DNA of 64,000 nucleotides from Planktosalinus sp963975935 (GTDB taxonomy: Bacteria > Bacteroidota > Bacteroidia > Flavobacteriales > Flavobacteriaceae). Position 1 is the first letter of the stretch. The number at the start of each line of letters is the position of its first letter. Of the stretch, positions 8,711-16,904 are shown piece after piece. The notes beneath the pieces are model-generated. The model saw only the letters and a list, made by a program, of their open reading frames with translations. It was not told the origin of the DNA and did not search any database. The stretch is taken from the NCBI GenBank assembly GCA_963975935.1, contig CAXBIQ010000007.1:121617-185616 (forward strand). Reading direction: 5' to 3'. Both the position numbers and the translations under genes were made by a program.

Positions 8711-10846
8711 TTAGTCATTAATTCCTTCCAAACCGAATAAAAATGCATAGTCAACAGCTACTTCTTTCAACGATTCAAACCGTTTTGAAGAACCACTATG
8801 ACCTGTATCCATATTTGTTTTAAGCAATAATATGTTGTCATCTGTCTTTAATTCCCTCAATTTTGCCACCCATTTTGCAGGCTCCCAGTATTGCACTTGT
8901 GAATCGTGTAATCCGGTTGTCACTAATAGATTTGGATAGGCTTTAGCTGTTACATTATCATAAGGTGAATAAGATTTCATATACATATAATACTCTTTTT
9001 CATTGGGATTGCCCCATTCATCATATTCCCCTGTCGTTAATGGAATCGTATCATCCAGCATCGTTGTTACCACATCAACAAAAGGTACTGATGCAATCAC
9101 TCCGTTATATAGTTCAGGGGCCATATTGACAACCGCACCCATTAATAATCCACCGGCTGATCCTCCTGATGCATATAAATGGTCATTTGAAGTGTATCCC
9201 TCTGCAATAAGATGTCTGGAAACATCAATGAAATCTGTAAAGGTGTTTTTCTTTTTAAGCAATTTGCCGTTTTCATACCATTCCCTTCCTAAATATTCAC
9301 CACCCCGCACATGGGCGATGGCAAATATAAAGCCGCGATCCAGTAGACTTAGACGCACAGTTGAAAAGTAAGGGTCAATAGTTGATCCATAACTGCCATA
9401 TCCATATTGCAAAAGAGGATTGCTTCCATCTTTTTTCATCCCTTTTCTGTAAACCATGGAAACCGGTATTTTTGTGCCGTCTTCTGCAGTTGCCCAGATG
9501 CGTTCTGAGGCATAGTTGTTTTTATCAAATTTTCCGCCAAGGACTTCCTGCTCTTTCATAATGGTTTGTTCCTTGGTTTTCATATTGAAATCAATAACTG
9601 AAGCAGGATTTGCCAACGAGTTGTAACCATAGCGCAATATATGGGTATCAAACTCAAGGTTTTGAGTCATATATGCAGTATAGGTTTCGTTGTCAAAAGG
9701 CAAATAATATGCATCTGTTCCGTCCCAACGCTGAATATGAATTTTATTCAATCCATTATCCCGCTCACCCACAACCAGATACTCTTTAAAGATTTCAAAA
9801 TCTTCAATAAGAACATTTTGACGATGCCCGATAACATCTTCCCAGTTTTCTGAAGGGGTTTTTGTTTCAGGGGTCTTCATCAATTTAAAATTGGTTGCCC
9901 CGTCTTTATTGGTAAGTATGTAAAAGTGGTCCTGAAAATGTGCAATTCCATATTCAACACCTCGTTGTCGGGGGCTGAAAACTTTGAATTCTTTTTCCGG
10001 GGTATTTGCATCGAGTATCCTGTATTCAGATGTCATTGTACTTCCCGAGCCGATAACAAGATATTTATCAGACTTTGTCTTGTAAACAAATGTCCTGAAG
10101 GTATCGTCCTCTTCATTAAAAACCATCACATCCTGATTGGGTTCAGAGCCCAGTGCGTGTCTGTAAATTTTATCAGAACGCAGGGTTTGCGGGTCTTTTC
10201 GGGTGTAAAAAAGTGTTTTATTATCGTTAGCCCACGTTGAACCGCCGGTGGTTAATTCTATTTTGGTAGGATGTATTTCCCCTGACTCAAGATCTTTTAT
10301 CTGTATGGTATAATTCCTTCGGCTTACCGTGTCAATTCCGAAAGCAACCATAGAATTGTCAGGACTCACATTAATGCCGGAAAGATGATAATAAGGGTGC
10401 CCTTCGGCCATTTGGTTAACATCAAAAAGAATTTCTTCCTCAGCGTCAAGTGAACCTTTTTTACGGGTATAAATCGGGTATTCTTTACCCGTTTCATAGC
10501 GGGTTACATAATAATAACCATTATATAAATAAGGAACAGATTCATCATCTTCCTTAATACGAGCTTTCATTTCTTCAAAAAGGGAGGATTGAAAATCTTT
10601 TGAATGGGCTGTCACTTTATCATAGTAGTCGTTTTCACGTTCCAGATAGTCAATGACTTCAGGATTTTCACGGTCATTCAACCAGTAATAATTATCAATT
10701 CTTATGTCATCGTGGATTTCTAATACTTTTTCTTTTTTTTCTACAGTGGGAGGTGTGATTTCATTCATTGCTTGCGGGGAATCTGTGTTTTTACATGAGG
10801 TGGCAAAAATAAGGGAAAGCAAGCAAAGTGAGGTAATGATTTTCAT
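8711..10846 (-). CDS. S9 family oligopeptidase B-like lipoprotein
   Basis: A serine peptidase of the prolyl oligopeptidase/oligopeptidase B family, 711 residues, the usual length. A lipoprotein signal ends at Cys18 (SLIFATSC), so it is anchored in the periplasm or outer membrane. The N-terminal beta-propeller covers about residues 80-430. The C-terminal hydrolase carries the nucleophile in GGSAGG near residue 562, an Asp region HDSQVQYWEP near 648 and the His in TGHSG near 682. The acidic stretch TTGEYDEWGNP after the serine elbow is typical of oligopeptidase B, which cleaves after basic residues in short peptides. It appears monocistronic. Confidence 0.88.
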   Translation of the reverse strand: MKIITSLCLLSLIFATSCKNTDSPQAMNEITPPTVEKKEKVLEIHDDIRIDNYYWLNDRENPEVIDYLERENDYYDKVTAHSKDFQSSLFEEMKARIKEDDESVPYLYNGYYYVTRYETGKEYPIYTRKKGSLDAEEEILFDVNQMAEGHPYYHLSGINVSPDNSMVAFGIDTVSRRNYTIQIKDLESGEIHPTKIELTTGGSTWANDNKTLFYTRKDPQTLRSDKIYRHALGSEPNQDVMVFNEEDDTFRTFVYKTKSDKYLVIGSGSTMTSEYRILDANTPEKEFKVFSPRQRGVEYGIAHFQDHFYILTNKDGATNFKLMKTPETKTPSENWEDVIGHRQNVLIEDFEIFKEYLVVGERDNGLNKIHIQRWDGTDAYYLPFDNETYTAYMTQNLEFDTHILRYGYNSLANPASVIDFNMKTKEQTIMKEQEVLGGKFDKNNYASERIWATAEDGTKIPVSMVYRKGMKKDGSNPLLQYGYGSYGSTIDPYFSTVRLSLLDRGFIFAIAHVRGGEYLGREWYENGKLLKKKNTFTDFIDVSRHLIAEGYTSNDHLYASGGSAGGLLMGAVVNMAPELYNGVIASVPFVDVVTTMLDDTIPLTTGEYDEWGNPNEKEYYMYMKSYSPYDNVTAKAYPNLLVTTGLHDSQVQYWEPAKWVAKLRELKTDDNILLLKTNMDTGHSGSSKRFESLKEVAVDYAFLFGLEGIND

Positions 10847-10879
10847 AAGTTTTTGTTAGTTAGTAATGGGCTAATTTAA

Positions 10880-10887
10880 TAAATTTG
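10880..10887 (+). promoter_or_regulatory. Candidate -7 box for ybaB
   Basis: TAAATTTG is an exact TAnnTTTG match 28 bp before the YbaB ATG. A -33 element at normal spacing is not obvious. Confidence 0.45.
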
Positions 10888-10915
10888 TCAATCACTTTTT
10901 TTAAAATTTAAATTT

Positions 10916-11242
10916 ATGTTTGGAGACCTAATGGGAATGATGGGTAAACTTAAAGAAACCCAAAAGAAAGTAGAAGAAACAAAACAACGACTGAATACTG
11001 TTCTAATCGATGAACAAAGCAATGATGGCTTGTTGAAAGTCACATTAACAGCTAATCGCGAAATCAAAAGCATTTCTATAGATGATGAACTTCTCAATGA
11101 CAAAGAGCAGCTTGAAGATTATCTTGTTTTAACACTCAACAAAGCCATTCAAAAAGCTACAGAAGTAAACGAGACGGAACTTGGTGCTGTCGCGAAAGAA
11201 GGTATGCCCAATATTCCCGGAATGGAGGGTATGTTTAAATAA
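10916..11242 (+). CDS. ybaB: YbaB/EbfC family nucleoid-associated protein
   Basis: A 108-residue DNA-binding dimer-forming protein. The N-terminus (MFGDLMGMMGKLKETQKKVEETKQRL) gives the long coiled helix, followed by the beta sheet with VTLTANREIKSISIDDELL and a C-terminal helix. Members coat DNA and affect gene expression; in other bacteria the gene sits beside dnaX and recR, but not here. It converges with the threonine aldolase gene, the stops lying 9 bp apart. Confidence 0.88.
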   Translation: MFGDLMGMMGKLKETQKKVEETKQRLNTVLIDEQSNDGLLKVTLTANREIKSISIDDELLNDKEQLEDYLVLTLNKAIQKATEVNETELGAVAKEGMPNIPGMEGMFK

Positions 11243-11251
11243 TATGCTTTT

Positions 11252-12271
11252 TTAGAGATTACCCAGTATTTCTAAAAATCTGTTATGCATATCTTCTGTA
11301 TAATCAAGATGTGTAACAATGCGCAGCTTCCCTTGCCCCATCGCACTGATTCTGATTCCTTTTGACTCGAGTTTCTTTAAAAAGTGTTGCTCGTTTTCGT
11401 TTGTGTTCAGGTAAAAAATAACAATATTGGTTTCAACAGTTTCTACCTCTTTAATATATACCTTTTGTTGCAGCACTGTTCCTATTTCTTGCGCCCTGCG
11501 ATGGTCTTCTGTCAAACGGTTAATATGATGTTCCAAAGCGTAAAGGCCTGCTGCTGCCATAAAACCTATTTGACGCATTCCGCCCCCTAGGACTTTCCTG
11601 ACGCGCATCGCATTTTTCATCACTTCTTCATCACCAATCAAAACCGAACCCAGCGGCGTTCCCAGTCCTTTTGAAAGGCAAATGGAAATCGTGTCAAATA
11701 CTTCTCCGTATTGTGTGGCAGTTTCTCCTTTAGCAACCAATGCATTAAACAAACGTGCACCATCAAGATGAAGTCCTAAATTGTGATGATTGCAAACCGT
11801 CCTTATTTTTTTGATTTCCTCAAAATCATAACAAGCACCTCCGCCTTTATTTGTAGTGTTTTCTAAACATACCAAACTCGTGAGCGGACTGTGATAAAAA
11901 TCGGGCGGATTGATATTTTCTTCTACCTGTGCTGCAGTAATCATCCCCCGGGAACCATCCACAAGTTTACAGGAAACACCACTATTGAATGAAACTCCCC
12001 CACCCTCATAATTATAAACATGCGCCCACTTATCACATATTAATTGTTCCCCGGGCTGTGTATGTAATTTTATTGCAGCCTGGTTGGCCATACTTCCGGT
12101 AGGGAAAAACAAAGCTTCCTTTTTACCAAACATTGTTGCAAGTTTCTCTTCCAGTGCATTAACAGTAGGATCTTCTTTGTACACATCATCCCCTACTTTG
12201 GCATTCATAATGGCCTCCAACATTCCGGCAGTAGGTTTGGTTACTGTGTCACTTCTTAAATCAATAATCAT
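11252..12271 (-). CDS. Low-specificity threonine aldolase (GntG family PLP aldolase)
   Basis: A 339-residue fold-type I PLP enzyme that cleaves L-threonine or allo-threonine to glycine and acetaldehyde. It opens with the family signature IDLRSDTVTKPT. Further motifs are FFPTGSMANQAA for cofactor stacking, HLDGARLFNA for the PLP-pyridine Asp, and the Schiff-base Lys in SKGLGTPLGS near residue 201. Length is normal. Divergent from prfB, convergent with ybaB. Confidence 0.9.
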   Translation of the reverse strand: MIIDLRSDTVTKPTAGMLEAIMNAKVGDDVYKEDPTVNALEEKLATMFGKKEALFFPTGSMANQAAIKLHTQPGEQLICDKWAHVYNYEGGGVSFNSGVSCKLVDGSRGMITAAQVEENINPPDFYHSPLTSLVCLENTTNKGGGACYDFEEIKKIRTVCNHHNLGLHLDGARLFNALVAKGETATQYGEVFDTISICLSKGLGTPLGSVLIGDEEVMKNAMRVRKVLGGGMRQIGFMAAAGLYALEHHINRLTEDHRRAQEIGTVLQQKVYIKEVETVETNIVIFYLNTNENEQHFLKKLESKGIRISAMGQGKLRIVTHLDYTEDMHNRFLEILGNL

Positions 12272-12332
12272 AAAAATAATTTTTCAGCATAAAATTAAAA
12301 GAAAATAGTTTCTGCAAGCATTTTAAAAAATC

Positions 12333-12340
12333 TATTTTTG
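12333..12340 (+). promoter_or_regulatory. Candidate -7 box for prfB
   Basis: TATTTTTG matches TAnnTTTG exactly and lies 15 bp before the prfB ATG at 12356, implying a very short leader. Confidence 0.45.
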
Positions 12341-12355
12341 TTAAAAATTAAGATT

Positions 12356-13466
12356 ATGGTTCAGAGTGAACAAATCAAAGAGCTCCAAAAACGCATTAGC
12401 GCGTTGAGGAGATATCTTTGACATTGATGCCAAGCAAATAGAAATTACCAACGAAGAAGAAAAAACCTTTGACCCCAGATTCTGGGACAATGCCCGTGAA
12501 GCAGAAGCTTTTATGCGGGAATTGCGCGTCAAGAAAAAATGGGTTTCAGATTATGAAAAAGCAGCCACTTTAACCGAAGACGCTACCGTTTTATTTGAAT
12601 TTCACAAAGAAGGCGAAGCCACAGATGAAGAAGCTGAAAAGTCCTATCAACTGGCCCTCAATGCCATTGAAGACCTCGAATTCAGGAACATGCTCTCTGA
12701 AGAAGGGGACTCCCTGAGTGCCGTGCTTCAAATCACCGCTGGTGCCGGAGGTACAGAAAGCTGTGACTGGGCAGAAATGCTGATGCGTATGTATATGATG
12801 TGGGCAAATAAAAACAATTATAAAGTAAAAGAACTCAATTTCCAGGAAGGCGATGTCGCCGGAATTAAAACCGTGACTTTGGAAATTGAAGGCGAATTTG
12901 CCTTCGGGTGGCTCAAAAGCGAAAATGGTGTTCACAGGCTTGTGCGCATTTCGCCTTTTGACAGCAATGCCAAGCGGCACACCTCTTTTGCTTCGGTATA
13001 TGTTTACCCATTAGTAGATGATGCAATTGAAATCGAAATAAACCCTGCAGACATAGAAATCATCACCGCCCGCTCCAGTGGTGCCGGTGGTCAAAATGTC
13101 AACAAAGTGGAAACCAAAGTACAACTCACCCACAAACCCACGGGAATTCAGATTTCGTGTTCAGAAACCAGGTCGCAGCATGACAACCGCTCCAGGGCCC
13201 TTCAAATGCTAAAATCTCAATTGTATGAAATCGAATTGCAAAAACAATTGGAACAACGTGAAGATATAGAAGCCTCCAAAATGAAAATTGAATGGGGAAG
13301 CCAAATAAGAAACTATGTGCTGCACCCTTACAAATTGATTAAAGATGTGCGCACCGGTCACGAGACCGGAAATACTGATGCTGTGCTCAACGGTGACATT
13401 GACGGTTTCTTAAAAGCTTATTTAATGATGATGGGACAGAAAGAGGAAGAAGAAAAAGGCTTCTGA
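12356..13466 (+). CDS. prfB: Peptide chain release factor 2, made by programmed +1 frameshift
   Basis: RF2 releases peptides at UGA and UAA codons. The reading frame starts at ATG 12356, runs 21 codons (MVQSEQIKELQKRISALRRYL) and meets in-frame TGA at 12419-12421. Slipping +1 at CTT continues with GAC at 12420 into the main frame to 13466, giving 369 residues, normal for RF2. The main part carries the SPF codon-recognition tripeptide (RISPFDS) and the GGQ catalytic loop (SGAGGQNVNK). Starting at the internal ATG 12513 would delete about 50 N-terminal residues and is rejected. RF2 autoregulates: low RF2 favours the shift. Confidence 0.95.
12407..12422 (+). promoter_or_regulatory. Programmed +1 frameshift site of prfB
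   Basis: AGGAGATATCTTTGAC: an AGGAG Shine-Dalgarno-like stimulator, three bases, then the slippery CTT and the UGA stop followed by C. It differs from the E. coli site only in AGGAGA for AGGGGG. The UGA-C context is a poor terminator, as expected for this element. Confidence 0.95.
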
Positions 13467-13502
13467 TTTATATTTTGTATTTTAAAGTAAAACACACACA
13501 TT

Positions 13503-13844
13503 ATGATAACAATATACCACAACCCCAGATGTAGAAAATCAAGGGAAGGACTGCAAATTCTTGAAGATACCGGTAAAACGTTTGAAACAGTTTTATACCT
13601 TGAAAATCCGCCATCAGAAAAGGAACTGAAATCCATTATTTCAAAACTTGGAATTTCCCCAATCGAATTGGTACGGAAAGGAGAAGCAGACTGGAAAGAA
13701 AATTTTAAAGGCAAAGATTTGTCTGACGACGAAATCATTGCTGCAATGGTATCCTATCCTAAACTGATAGAACGCCCCATTGTCATCAAAAACACCAAAG
13801 CTGTTATAGGCAGGCCTCCTGAAAATATTAAAGCTATATTATAA
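13503..13844 (+). CDS. ArsC/Spx-family protein (arsenate reductase, glutaredoxin type)
   Basis: A 113-residue thioredoxin-fold protein of the ArsC family. The catalytic Cys10 lies in HNPRCRKSR, and the C-terminal RPIVIKNTKAVIGRPPE carries the Arg region that binds arsenate in true ArsC. The length matches the YfgD-like subgroup. It stands alone, without arsenic-resistance neighbours, so a housekeeping redox role is as likely as arsenate reduction. It lies 36 bp after prfB. Confidence 0.8.
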   Translation: MITIYHNPRCRKSREGLQILEDTGKTFETVLYLENPPSEKELKSIISKLGISPIELVRKGEADWKENFKGKDLSDDEIIAAMVSYPKLIERPIVIKNTKAVIGRPPENIKAIL

Positions 13845-13933
13845 CGCTTATGCCTCCTTTTTTTAGGGTTTTAAACCCAAAAAAGAAAGCCCTTTTTAGT
13901 AATTTTACAAGCTCACAAAAACAACAAAAAACG

Positions 13934-15322
13934 ATGGAATACAGAATAGAAAAAGACACGATGGGAGAAGTCAAGGTTCCCGCAGAAAAACTCTGGGGAG
14001 CCCAAACGGAAAGATCACGGAGTAACTTTAAAATAGGAGTACCTGCATCCATGCCTTTGGAAATCATTTATGGATTTGCTTACCTAAAAAAAGCAGCCGC
14101 ATATGCAAACAGGGAACTTGGTGACCTTCCTTCAGAAAAGAGAGATTTAATCGCTCAGGTATGTGATGAAATTCTTCAAGGCAAACACGATGATCAGTTT
14201 CCACTAGTTATATGGCAGACAGGAAGTGGCACGCAAAGCAATATGAACGTTAATGAAGTCATCGCAAACAGGGCACATCAGTTGGCAGGAAAAACAATTG
14301 GTGAAGGAGATAAAACGCTACAACCCAATGATGATGTGAACAAGTCACAGTCTTCAAATGACACCTTTCCCACAGCAATGCACATTGCAGCCTATAAAAA
14401 AATTGTTGAAGTTACCATTCCCGGTGTTGCCTGCTTAAGAGATACCCTAAAGAAAAAGTCAGAGGAATTCAAAAATGTAGTAAAAATAGGAAGAACCCAT
14501 TTAATGGATGCTACCCCACTCACATTGGGTCAGGAATTCAGTGGTTATGTGTCACAGCTGGACCACGGTATAAAAGCGCTCGAAAACACACTGGACCATT
14601 TATCTGAAATTGCTTTGGGCGGAACTGCAGTAGGAACAGGAATCAACACGCCAAAAGGCTATTCAAAAAGGGTCGCCGAATACATTGCAAAATTTACCGA
14701 TTTACCTTTTAAAACAGCGCCCAATAAATTTGAAGCCCTTGCCGCTCATGACGCTATTGTTGAAAGTCACGGTGCTTTAAAACAACTCGCGGTTTCTTTA
14801 AATAAGATCGCAAATGACATCAGGATGCTTGCCAGTGGACCACGAAGTGGTATCGGTGAATTAATATTACCTGCAAATGAGCCCGGTTCTTCCATTATGC
14901 CCGGTAAAGTAAACCCAACACAGTGTGAGGCTTTAACTATGGTTTGTGCGCAAGTCATAGGCAATGACATGGCTGTATCCGTGGGAGGCATGCAAGGTCA
15001 TTTTGAACTTAATGTCTTCAAACCCGTTATGGCGGCCAATATTCTGCAATCTGCACAACTACTTGGCGATGCGTGTACTTCATTTGAAGAAAATTGTGCA
15101 AGAGGTATTGAAGCGAATAAGGATGTTATCAAAAAACAACTCAACAATTCATTAATGCTGGTTACAGCTTTAAACCCAAAGATTGGGTACTACAAAGCTG
15201 CTGAAATAGCCAATGAAGCCCATACCACAGGAACTACTTTAAAAGAAGCTTCAGTGAAACTGGGTTATCTAACCGAAGAAGAATTTGACGCCTGGGTTAA
15301 GCCTGAAGAAATGGTCAAATAA
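13934..15322 (+). CDS. fumC: Class II fumarate hydratase
   Basis: Interconverts fumarate and malate in the TCA cycle; iron-independent tetramer. The fumarase/aspartase signature GSSIMPGKVNP is present, with TGSGTQSNMN and the GRTHLMDATPLTLGQEF stretch that build the active site. I start at ATG 13934 (MEYRIEKDTMGEV), giving 462 residues as in the family. An upstream in-frame ATG at 13850 would add 28 residues unlike any fumarase. A strong terminator follows. Confidence 0.93.
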   Translation: MEYRIEKDTMGEVKVPAEKLWGAQTERSRSNFKIGVPASMPLEIIYGFAYLKKAAAYANRELGDLPSEKRDLIAQVCDEILQGKHDDQFPLVIWQTGSGTQSNMNVNEVIANRAHQLAGKTIGEGDKTLQPNDDVNKSQSSNDTFPTAMHIAAYKKIVEVTIPGVACLRDTLKKKSEEFKNVVKIGRTHLMDATPLTLGQEFSGYVSQLDHGIKALENTLDHLSEIALGGTAVGTGINTPKGYSKRVAEYIAKFTDLPFKTAPNKFEALAAHDAIVESHGALKQLAVSLNKIANDIRMLASGPRSGIGELILPANEPGSSIMPGKVNPTQCEALTMVCAQVIGNDMAVSVGGMQGHFELNVFKPVMAANILQSAQLLGDACTSFEENCARGIEANKDVIKKQLNNSLMLVTALNPKIGYYKAAEIANEAHTTGTTLKEASVKLGYLTEEEFDAWVKPEEMVK

Positions 15323-15351
15323 AAATTTTTTCCAACTCTTTAAATTTTAAG

Positions 15352-15378
15352 AAGTTATGCTCCGGCATAACTTTTTTT
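15352..15378 (+). terminator. Rho-independent terminator after fumC
   Basis: AAGTTATGC (15352-15360), loop TCCG, GCATAACTT (15365-15373), then a T run to 15378. Confidence 0.9.
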
Positions 15379-15467
15379 GTTAAAAAATCCGATAAAGTGT
15401 GCTTTTTTTAGGATTAAATGTTTTTTTATTTATATTGGTAGTCCCAAATCGTATGAAAACTTAACCT

Positions 15468-16835
15468 ATGAAAACTATTTACCTTAGTGTAGTATTGCTT
15501 TTTTGCGCCTCTCTATATGCGCAAAAATCGGTGCAATTTTTAAAGGACACCAACAATGATTTCACAATTGAAAACGCTAAATCAGCTGATTTCAAGCCTT
15601 TTAAAGAATCCAATTTTGGATTAAACAATGGTACCTACTGGTTTAAAATTATTGACAAATCCCACGAAGGAAGTGTACTCCATATCCCTTCGGCACACAT
15701 CAACAATGTGGAACTGTTTTCTGCTTCAAACAAAAGAATTGAGGAAATTTCCTACACAAGATATCCTTCTTTTCGTTTGAATGAATTTGAAGACTACCCC
15801 ATTTACTTAAAAGTTAATTTTGAAAAAGAGGCTTATTTTCCCATACAGATAAGTTCGGAGGAGAGTTTTGCAAAAGCCAATCAGCAATCACTTTTCAAGC
15901 TGGGCTCTTATTATGGTTTTGCAATCATGGTTATCATCATCAATTTTATGTGTTTCTTTTTGTTTGATGAAAAAGTCTTTTTGTATTACTGCGGAGTGCT
16001 CGCAACAATAACACTTTCATTTTTCTACAGTGACGGTTTGTTCAGGCTTATGGGGTATGAAAATACATTTACGATAATGTATCTCGAGCCCATACTACAC
16101 CTTGCAGTCGCCCTTTTCGCGTCTTATTTTGCCACTAAATTTCTGAAACTTGACGAGATTATGCCCAAGTTAAAATGGATTACCGTGGGCTTGATTGGTT
16201 TAGCAACCCTTTCATTTGTGACCTACTGGACTTCAGAAAACTGGCTTTTTGCCACTATCGGAAATACTTTTATATGGGCTGTACTATTAAACTATTTAAT
16301 TGCCGGAGCAACACTTTTCAAACAGAAAGTATATGCACGGTTTTATGTAATTGCTTATAGTTTACTCTTTGTTTTAATGATAGATTATTATGTACTTACC
16401 GGTTTTGGTATAACCTTTTTAGGAGTTACAGCATATCATATAAAAGTGGCAAGTATTCTGGAAATGCTGGTACTCACCTATGCAATTATGTACAGGATGA
16501 GGGCTTTAAAAGAAGAAAATGAAATGATGCAAATTGAAATGCGTCTTTATTTAAAACGCATCGAATTGTTAAGAAGCCCTGATAATATCCAAATGGTTGA
16601 TGATTTATATCTTGAAAACCTGGTAAACCTACATGACCTAAACAATCTCGAAACAAAACTGTTACAGTATATTTCCAAAGGAAAAGACAATGCAAAGATT
16701 GCCATAAAACTCAACATTAGCGTAAAAGAAGTTGAAAAAATAACAAAGCAATTATATAAAAAGCTGGACATCAGTGAACACATTCAGGAAGATCAGCGCA
16801 TGGTTGATGAACAGCCTGATTATATCTATAATTAA
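15468..16835 (+). CDS. 7TM-DISM sensor with C-terminal LuxR-like helix-turn-helix
   Basis: A 455-residue protein. A signal peptide (about 1-18, ending LYAQ) leads into a periplasmic beta domain of the DISMED2 type (about 20-140, with FGLNNGTYWFKI and a YPIYLKV strand), then seven hydrophobic helices from about 145 to 340 (7TMR-DISM). After a short coiled linker (ALKEENEMMQIEM), the last 65 residues (NLETKLLQYISKGKDNAKIAIKLNIS...YKKLDIS) follow the LuxR/GerE HTH pattern. Most DISM proteins end in kinase or GGDEF domains. Here a membrane-bound transcription factor is suggested. The recognition helix is atypical, so DNA binding is unproven. Confidence 0.7.
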   Translation: MKTIYLSVVLLFCASLYAQKSVQFLKDTNNDFTIENAKSADFKPFKESNFGLNNGTYWFKIIDKSHEGSVLHIPSAHINNVELFSASNKRIEEISYTRYPSFRLNEFEDYPIYLKVNFEKEAYFPIQISSEESFAKANQQSLFKLGSYYGFAIMVIIINFMCFFLFDEKVFLYYCGVLATITLSFFYSDGLFRLMGYENTFTIMYLEPILHLAVALFASYFATKFLKLDEIMPKLKWITVGLIGLATLSFVTYWTSENWLFATIGNTFIWAVLLNYLIAGATLFKQKVYARFYVIAYSLLFVLMIDYYVLTGFGITFLGVTAYHIKVASILEMLVLTYAIMYRMRALKEENEMMQIEMRLYLKRIELLRSPDNIQMVDDLYLENLVNLHDLNNLETKLLQYISKGKDNAKIAIKLNISVKEVEKITKQLYKKLDISEHIQEDQRMVDEQPDYIYN

Positions 16836-16875
16836 AGTACAGCAGACTTTTTTAAAATGGGTTTTATGAATTGTA

Positions 16876-16883
16876 TATATTTA
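16876..16883 (+). promoter_or_regulatory. Candidate -7 box for the EptA-like gene
   Basis: TATATTTA, one base off TAnnTTTG, 21 bp before the ATG at 16905. Confidence 0.3.
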
Positions 16884-16904
16884 CATTCTTAAAACCCTTT
16901 TTTT

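Noticed and set aside
12513..13466. prfB starting at internal ATG 12513
   Set aside because: The upstream frame with the CTT-TGA-C frameshift site restores the full RF2 N-terminus.
13857..13886. GGGTTTTAAACCC hairpin as arsC terminator
   Set aside because: There is almost no loop and no T run directly after the stem.
13850..13933. 28-residue N-terminal extension of fumarase
   Set aside because: It matches nothing in the family, and ATG 13934 gives the normal fumarase start.
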